A stretch of DNA of 64,000 nucleotides from Glaciozyma antarctica PI12 (Eukaryota > Basidiomycota > Microbotryomycetes > Kriegeriales > Camptobasidiaceae), in assembly GCA_002917775.1 (NCBI GenBank), contig KZ627152.1, forward strand, positions 186,001 through 250,000, written 5' to 3'. This document shows, piece by piece, positions 58,572-64,000 of the stretch (position 1 is its first letter; each line of letters begins with the position of its first letter). The notes under the pieces are model-generated. The model saw only the letters and a list, made by a program, of their open reading frames with translations, made no database searches and was not told where the DNA came from. The position numbers and the translations under genes are program-made.

Positions 58572-61500
58572 ATGGCACAGCGACAGCGACCACAAGCCAA
58601 CAAGCAGGAGCAGAGCATCTCTCTCTCCACCAGCGTTCAGACCGTCAAGAACCTCCTCGAGACAGGAGTAGGCTGCATCAGCTACCTCAGGTAAGTTCCA
58701 TCCTCCCCTCCCTCCTTCTCTCCCTCTCCGTGTGCCTCCGCCACACTCAACTTGTCTCGACCGGACTCCGGTCTCGCCACTATCGCTCACCCTCCCTCCC
58801 TCGCGCAGGGGACTCTTCCTCGAGGACAACTTTATCGACCACAAGCTCGTAGCTGCTCGCGCTCCTACCTCTCCTAACAACCCTGCGTCGGGATCTGCGC
58901 ACCTTGAGGAGAGGAAGGGAACGCAGCAGACGGTCAAGGTTAAGAAGCTCAAAAGGGGGGGTTCGGAGGAGGGGGACAAGCTGCTGGATTATATCGTGAG
59001 TTATGTTCTCTTGCAGAGGGAGAGTGAGAGCTGATGGGGGTACAGGAGAGGGGAGCTGCAGACGCGATTGAGAAGGGGTACCTTCATCAGCTTAGTGCGT
59101 CCTCGAGCTCTCCTGAGGGAACGGGGACTGATGGAAAGGACAGTGTTGGCGATATACCTTGACCCGGAGGATCCAACCAATATCGTCGAGTGCTACACGT
59201 TCACGTTCACCTACGAGACCGATTCGGATGGGAACAAGGTGCGTTCAGCGCTTTCTTCCCCCGGGGATTCGACACTGACTTTGGGGGGATGTAGCATCCT
59301 GAACTTATCGTGCGGAACCAGATGAGCGGGATGGTCATTTCGGGTACGACGACGGGGTCGAAGACGTCTCGTCCGGTCAAGGTGGACGATGCGAAGGTGA
59401 GATCGCTTCCTCTCGTGCGTTTCTGGGAGTACAGCTGACGACTTTCGATACGCAGCGTCAAACGCAGAAGATGATCAAGAAGTACGTTCGTTCGAGTCGT
59501 CGCTCGCTGTCGCGATCGCTGACCGTTCACCTCCTTCCTCCAGCCTCATCGTCAGTACTCAAGCCCTCGACGAGCTTCCTCGCAGGCGCTTCATCACTCT
59601 GCGTCTCTACTACACCGTGAGCCTTTCTGACCTTTCAGAAGCGGTCGTTCAAGCTGAACTTCTCATCGCAGGACGACACGCCGATCGACTACGAGCCTCC
59701 TCTCTTCCGGTGCGCGATTTCGTCCTTCCTTCCCTCTTCTCGCAAGCTGATATTCTTCTCCCCTCGCAGTCCCGTCGACACCCAAAAGTCCCAGTTCCAG
59801 CTCTCAACCTCGCAAATCAACGAAGCTCCCGAACTCGAAACGCTCGGAACTCTCGCCACCGGCTTCCACGGGTCCGTCTCCTCCCCCTCTCGCTTCTGAT
59901 CCCGCCTCACTCCATTCAAAGTGTCACCCTCCACATGGTCTCCATCGCTCCTCTCCTCGAAGTGCCCTTCGACGACACCATCTCCGCCGACGAATGCCTC
60001 GTTCGCAACCGTCTCGACGCCGCGACTCGCAGCGTAGTCTGGGACGCCGAGAAGCTCGTTTCGGATGAGATCACGGACGACGGGATGAGGGAGAAAGTGG
60101 TGGAGCCGCTCGGGGTGAGGGATGCGGAGGGGGTGGTGAGGAGGGTTGAGGCGGTTGAGGGGGAGGAGTGGGGGGAGTTGAGGAGGAAGGTTGGAATGTT
60201 GGACTGGAGGGGAGAAGGTCTTTTTTGCGAAGGGTGGAGAGAAGGTCGTGAGGAAGGGGAGGGGAGACGATAATGAGGTGTTGAGGAAGGCGGTGCGTTT
60301 TTTTCGTTTTTTTTGCCCCCCGTCGTCGTCGTCGCTGACTTTCTCTCGCTGTCGCTGTGCGCGCAGGCATCGACAACCGAAGCCAGCTCGAGCCAGTCCG
60401 GTCCCAGCACTCAAGTCTCCCCCGTCATCTCGCGCACCAAGTCCTCGCGCCCTCCCGTCCCGCTCTTCAACGAGACGCAGGAGGAGTACTCGCAGCGTTC
60501 TGCAGCTGCTGCGAATGCTAGTCAGGGAACGAGCTTCGAGGAGTCGTGCGAGAAGCTCGAGGCGGTTCAGGAGGACGTCGAGATGGTGGATGCGTCGCAG
60601 GAGAGCTCAGTGGCGGCGGAGGTGGTTCAGACGTGCGTTCCCTTTCTCGCTGGCTCGCGAGGTTGATTGAGCTGACGAGATTTATTCGAAGTCGTATTCA
60701 GGATCAAGCTGCCGCGCAAGGATTTCCTCGTAGCTCGCTTAACGCCTTCGAGATCGCCGAGGATGAGACTCAGCTGCTCGAATCGCAGTTCGTCCAAGGT
60801 TCGTTCGCTCCCTCCGTCGTCGCTCGCGCATCGACTAACGAGTACTGCAGATCCAGTTCCCGACGAAGAAGAACCCAAGTCTCGCCAACAATCGAGCAAG
60901 CTCACGAACATCGGTGGGAGGAGCACGTCGAGCGTCAACAAGGCTGCGCGAGGCGTTTGGGCCAATTCGGGAGGGAGGTCATACTTCCAAGGATGCGAAT
61001 GTGGTGCGTACCTTGATTCAGTTTCTAACGCGAGTGAAGCTGACGATCCTCGCAGGCGATACGGAGGACGACGAGGCGATGATTTGGTGCGAAGGTCCGT
61101 TATCTTTCGCTCGAAGGCGTTCGACGTACTGACCGCCTTTCTCGTCGCAGGCTGCCAAGTCTGGAAGCACGGTGCGTCGTATTCTCTATCAAGACTTCTT
61201 CCTCGCTGACGTCCTCCTGCGCAGCTGTCTGCTACGGGTACGTCGCGCCTCGCTTCCGTCCTCGCTCCGAGCTCACCTCCCCTCGCAGCTTCATGAACGT
61301 CGACGACCCTCGTTTGGCCGACAGCGAGTTCTACTGCTACCCCTGCCGCGTCGTCTGCGGTGAGGCCGAAGCGCTCCTCGACTCGGAGCGCGAAGTCGAG
61401 ATCGAGAACGCTCTCAACGACCTCAGGAGTCTCTCTCTCTTCCGTCGAGGTGAGAATTTATTTGACTCGACATGGGTTCAGTAGCTGATGAAGTGTTTTG

Positions 61501-62711
61501 ACAGCGGTTGGGATGGTCTGGCAGGAAGGCGTTCTCAACATGGCCGAGTTCAGCAAGCGCCTCGGTGGGTCTTTCGCTGCTCGCTGGTGGTTCGTCGTCG
61601 CTGACTCCATCTGCCAGCTGTCGACAAGGCTACCGCTGGACAGGTCATCAAGAGGCTTCGCAACGAGAATTTCATCGTCGAGAAGTCGGTCGAGCAGTCG
61701 GGCAAGAAGTCTCGCAAGACCGCCAAGGTCTCTGCCGTCAACAAGTGCGCCTTTCCGACCCGTTGTCGCAGCTTTCGTCTGACGCTTCGCTTGCAGGACG
61801 ATCGCTCAGGAGCGCATCAAGGACGCCAAGTACTTCACGCCTGGTCGCGGAGCTGAGCTGGGTCTCACGCTCGTCCTCGACTGCACGGAAGACGACGCAG
61901 ATGGAGAGGCTGAGACGCTCGTTCGTCTTTCTCTATCGATGACTGTGGCGAAGTCTGACATTTTCGAACGACAGAGTCGCCAAGCTTCTGCCCGCTCGAA
62001 GGAAGACACTCCTCCGCACTTTCCACCAGCAGGAGCCACTCGGTCCACGTCCTCGGCCATCGCTGCTCTCCGAGCTTCGCCTCCTCAGCCCGAACGCCCC
62101 GCAACCGTCAAGTCTCCCTTCCCAGTCACTCGTCCGACGACTTCGGAGCCCCGCCCTCCTCCCGCTCGACTCCCCACCTTCGAGGACGACGACCCCATCG
62201 TCAACTCGGACGACTCGGACGACGACCAATCTCCCGCGCAGTCTTCGGTTCTCGCGAAGAAGAAGACCCCGATCATCCCCAAGATTACGAAGGGCAAGGG
62301 CAAGGCCAAGGTTTCTGCGAGTTCGGCGTTCCAGCGAGCTTCTTTGATCCAGGTTCGTCGTCGTGCTTTCGCGTCGGCTGGGGCTCTCTTATCCCGCATC
62401 ACTCTTAGGTCACCCACTTTACCCAAGCGAACGCGATGGACGTCCAGCCCGACACCTACGACGAACCCGACGAGCCCGCGACGGTCCTCGAACCCGAGAC
62501 CATCATCGAGCCCGAAACGATCCAGGAGGAACAGACTCTCGCTTCGACGTCGAAGGTGATTCCTCCCACTCGCTCCTCGACTCGCGGTGCGGCGACTGGC
62601 TCGAAGCGTCCGGCTGAGAACGACGAGGATCTCGGTGCGCCATGGGTCGGGAGGCAGGAGGGGAGGAAGAGGTTCAAGAAGGCTTCGGAGGCGAGCGCGT
62701 TGGAGATTTGA
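58572..62711 (+). CDS. HOP1: Meiotic HORMA-domain chromosome axis protein HOP1
   Basis: MAQRQRPQANKQEQSISLST opens the HORMA domain: TVKNLLETGVGCISYLRGLF, LEDNFIDHKLVAAR, TFTFTYETDSDGNK, RRRFITLRLYYTDDTPIDYE and EWGELRRKVGMLDWREKVFF. One extra G at about 60210 shifts the frame before EKVFFAKGGEKVV. After a disordered stretch comes a PHD-type finger (CECGDTEDDEAMIWCEGC, WKHAVCYGF, EFYCYPC), then a winged helix (VLNMAEFSKRL, GQVIKRLRNENFIVEK). This is the HORMA plus chromatin-binding layout of HOP1. An acidic Ser/Pro tail ends KRFKKASEASALEI. HOP1 organises meiotic axes and supports interhomolog recombination. About fifteen introns; stop TGA 62709-62711. Confidence 0.9.
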
Positions 62712-63339
62712 GGGGAGGGGGAGGAGACTGGTATTTCGCATCGTCGCTTCGCAATTGCATGGTCGTATTTCAGTATTCGAGTCAAGGAGGCCTTGGGTCG
62801 GCTTGTTTATCTGCTTCTTTGAATCCGTTTGGCCCAGCGAGAGAGCCTCGGGAAGCACAAGAGAGAGAGGGGTGGAGGAAGCGAAGCTGGGAGTGAGGGG
62901 AGGAATGAGGCCGTTGAGTCCGCTCACTTTCGAGCGCGAGTCTCTTCCTTTGTCCACGCATTCCTAGCCTGCATTAATCGTTACGGTAACCATATTCCTT
63001 CGAAAGAAAAGAGGAGAAACCGCATCGCTTGTGGTCAACTCGCCCAGAGCTGCTCTCAGCTTCCGCCGGCCCACGGACCTCTATTCATCAGTGCAACAGC
63101 AGCACCCTCAAGCACCTCGTACCACGCCATACGACCAGCCGCGCTTCCTTGTGCCTCGAACCTGTCAGTCCCCCCCCCCNNNNNNNNNNNNNNNNNNNNN
63201 NNNNNNNNNNNNNNNNNNNNNNNNNNNNNNNCCCCCCCCCCCCCCCCCCGACCCAGGTGCTCACGGCTCTCCCCTCCACAGCCACATCCTCACGCCCAGC
63301 ACCGTCTCTGCAAGTACTCCGAGTGTAGAACCGAACGCC
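62712..63339. other. Intergenic region containing an assembly gap
   Basis: HOP1's 3' end and the leader of the next gene flank this stretch. It contains a C-run of at least 28 bases interrupted by Ns (see separate entry). The open frames through the Ns are not evidence for coding. Confidence 0.4.
63170..63249. other. Assembly gap (Ns) inside a poly-C tract
   Basis: Ten C bases (63170-63179) are followed by 52 Ns (63180-63231) and 18 C bases (63232-63249). The true tract length is unknown. Assemblers often break at such homopolymers. It may lie in an intron or leader of the next gene, since a typical cctccacag acceptor follows at about 63273-63281. Confidence 0.95.
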
Positions 63340-64000
63340 ATGTGAGCTCAGTTCAATTGGGCGGTCGAGCAACGGCAGCTAACGCGGTCACAGGTCCAAC
63401 CCGACTACCTTGCAGGAGCGTATCGCCCGCCTGAACCTCCCTTCCGCCACCTCCACCGCTCCTTCCTCTTCCAATTCCCCAGCGTCCCGCAGCACAGGAG
63501 CGAGCGGCAAGATCTCAGACAAGATTAAGCGCTTCCAGGACGGCGCGAACGGGGAGGCTCCCTTGATTCCCACGGGCTCGTTCGGCTTGGGAGGAATCTA
63601 GCTCGGGAACCTAGCTCGGGCGCAGCAGGGGAGAAAGGGCGTGTAGCAAGCTTGGGAGGAGGGCGAGCTGCTGTGCCGCTCGGTGTCGTGAGGGCCGGGA
63701 CCGCGCGCAGTGCCAGCGCCAGCTCGACCGTTGGACGCGATGGGACGACCGATATGAAGAGGGCCGCCTCAGCTTCCTCGAGAGGCTCATCAGTGGACGA
63801 CAGCGCTCTTCTCGCCGCGTCTGCGACTCCCTCGCCTGAACCGTCCTCCCCTTCCACCCCCGCGTTCCTCTCCTCCGCCACTCGCGCCGACTCCATCTCC
63901 AGCGTCGACCAGGCCGGCTCTCGCACTCCCGCCTCCATCTCCTCCATGAACGTCGAAACGGGGAGCATGAAGAGCGATTCCGGCGCCGACGCAGCGGGCC
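63340..64000 (+). CDS. Unknown Ser-rich protein with a GSFGLG motif (3' partial)
   Basis: The start codon appears split: AT at 63340-63341, intron 63342-63393, G at 63394, giving MSNPTTLQERIARLNLPSAT. Then come SGKISDKIKRFQDGANGEAP and LIPTGSFGLGG. The frame then hits a TAG at 63600, but the next frame is open to the window end (AAGEKGRVASLGGG, TTDMKRAASASSRGSS, SMNVETGSMKS). One missing G near 63592 would join them. Short helical LQERIARL and DKIKRFQ segments around a P-x-GSFGLG motif recur in fungal cytoskeleton-associated low-complexity proteins, as far as I recall; this is weak. The start could also be further upstream across the gap. Confidence 0.5.

Noticed and set aside
63031-63345. 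Frames translating through the N gap
   Set aside because: Translation across Ns and poly-C gives meaningless Pro/X runs.
1-64000. Search for transposons, LTR elements or virus-like genes
   Set aside because: No reverse transcriptase, integrase, transposase, capsid-like protein or long terminal repeats were recognised.

Overview
The window reads as nuclear DNA from a GC-rich basidiomycete yeast. Almost every gene is broken by several introns of about 45-65 nt with gtgcgt/gtgagt/gtacgt donors, ctgac/ctaac branch sites and cag acceptors. Intergenic gaps are short, genes lie on both strands, and no transposon, tRNA or rRNA gene was seen. Gene density, codon bias and a class II DAHP synthase fit a Pucciniomycotina red yeast such as Rhodotorula; this is inference, not proof.

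Layout. 1-3.7 kb: the 3' part of a Ser/Thr-rich membrane protein and an RNase III-like mitochondrial ribosomal candidate. 3.9-16.6 kb: four members of one family, genes pairing an NYN/PIN-like or coiled-coil N-terminus with tandem CCCH fingers, with mitochondrial TrpRS and a DHX35-type helicase between them. 17-19 kb: a secreted copper-oxidase-like (AA14-type LPMO) gene. 20-24 kb: a DOPA 4,5-dioxygenase-like gene and TIM54. 24-30 kb: the meiotic helicase MER3/HFM1. 30-32 kb: a Doa1/PLAA-like protein that stops after its PFU domain. 33-38 kb: two more LPMO-like genes in tandem. 38.7-43.8 kb: class II DAHP synthase, REI1 and mitochondrial uS14m. 44-47 kb: an NYN plus winged-helix (LOTUS-like) protein and a MAPEG-type GST. 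47-54.8 kb: phosphoserine aminotransferase, a vacuolar Ca2+/H+ exchanger, AP-2 mu, and a UBA plus YwbE-like protein. 55.7-64 kb: a C2H2 factor, the meiotic HORMA protein HOP1, an assembly gap, and the 5' part of another gene.

Themes. (i) RNA-binding or RNA-processing genes are unusually frequent: four CCCH genes, DHX35 and the NYN-LOTUS protein. (ii) Two meiotic crossover genes, MER3 and HOP1, imply a retained sexual programme. (iii) The LPMO-like trio shows duplication and a probable gene-conversion tract. (iv) Several otherwise good genes carry single-base frame slips, mostly in G, C or A runs, and the only assembly gap sits inside a C-run. This points to base-calling or assembly errors rather than true gene loss.

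Gene models were spliced by eye from splice consensus and protein continuity. Gene ends are usually firm; individual exon borders are less so.
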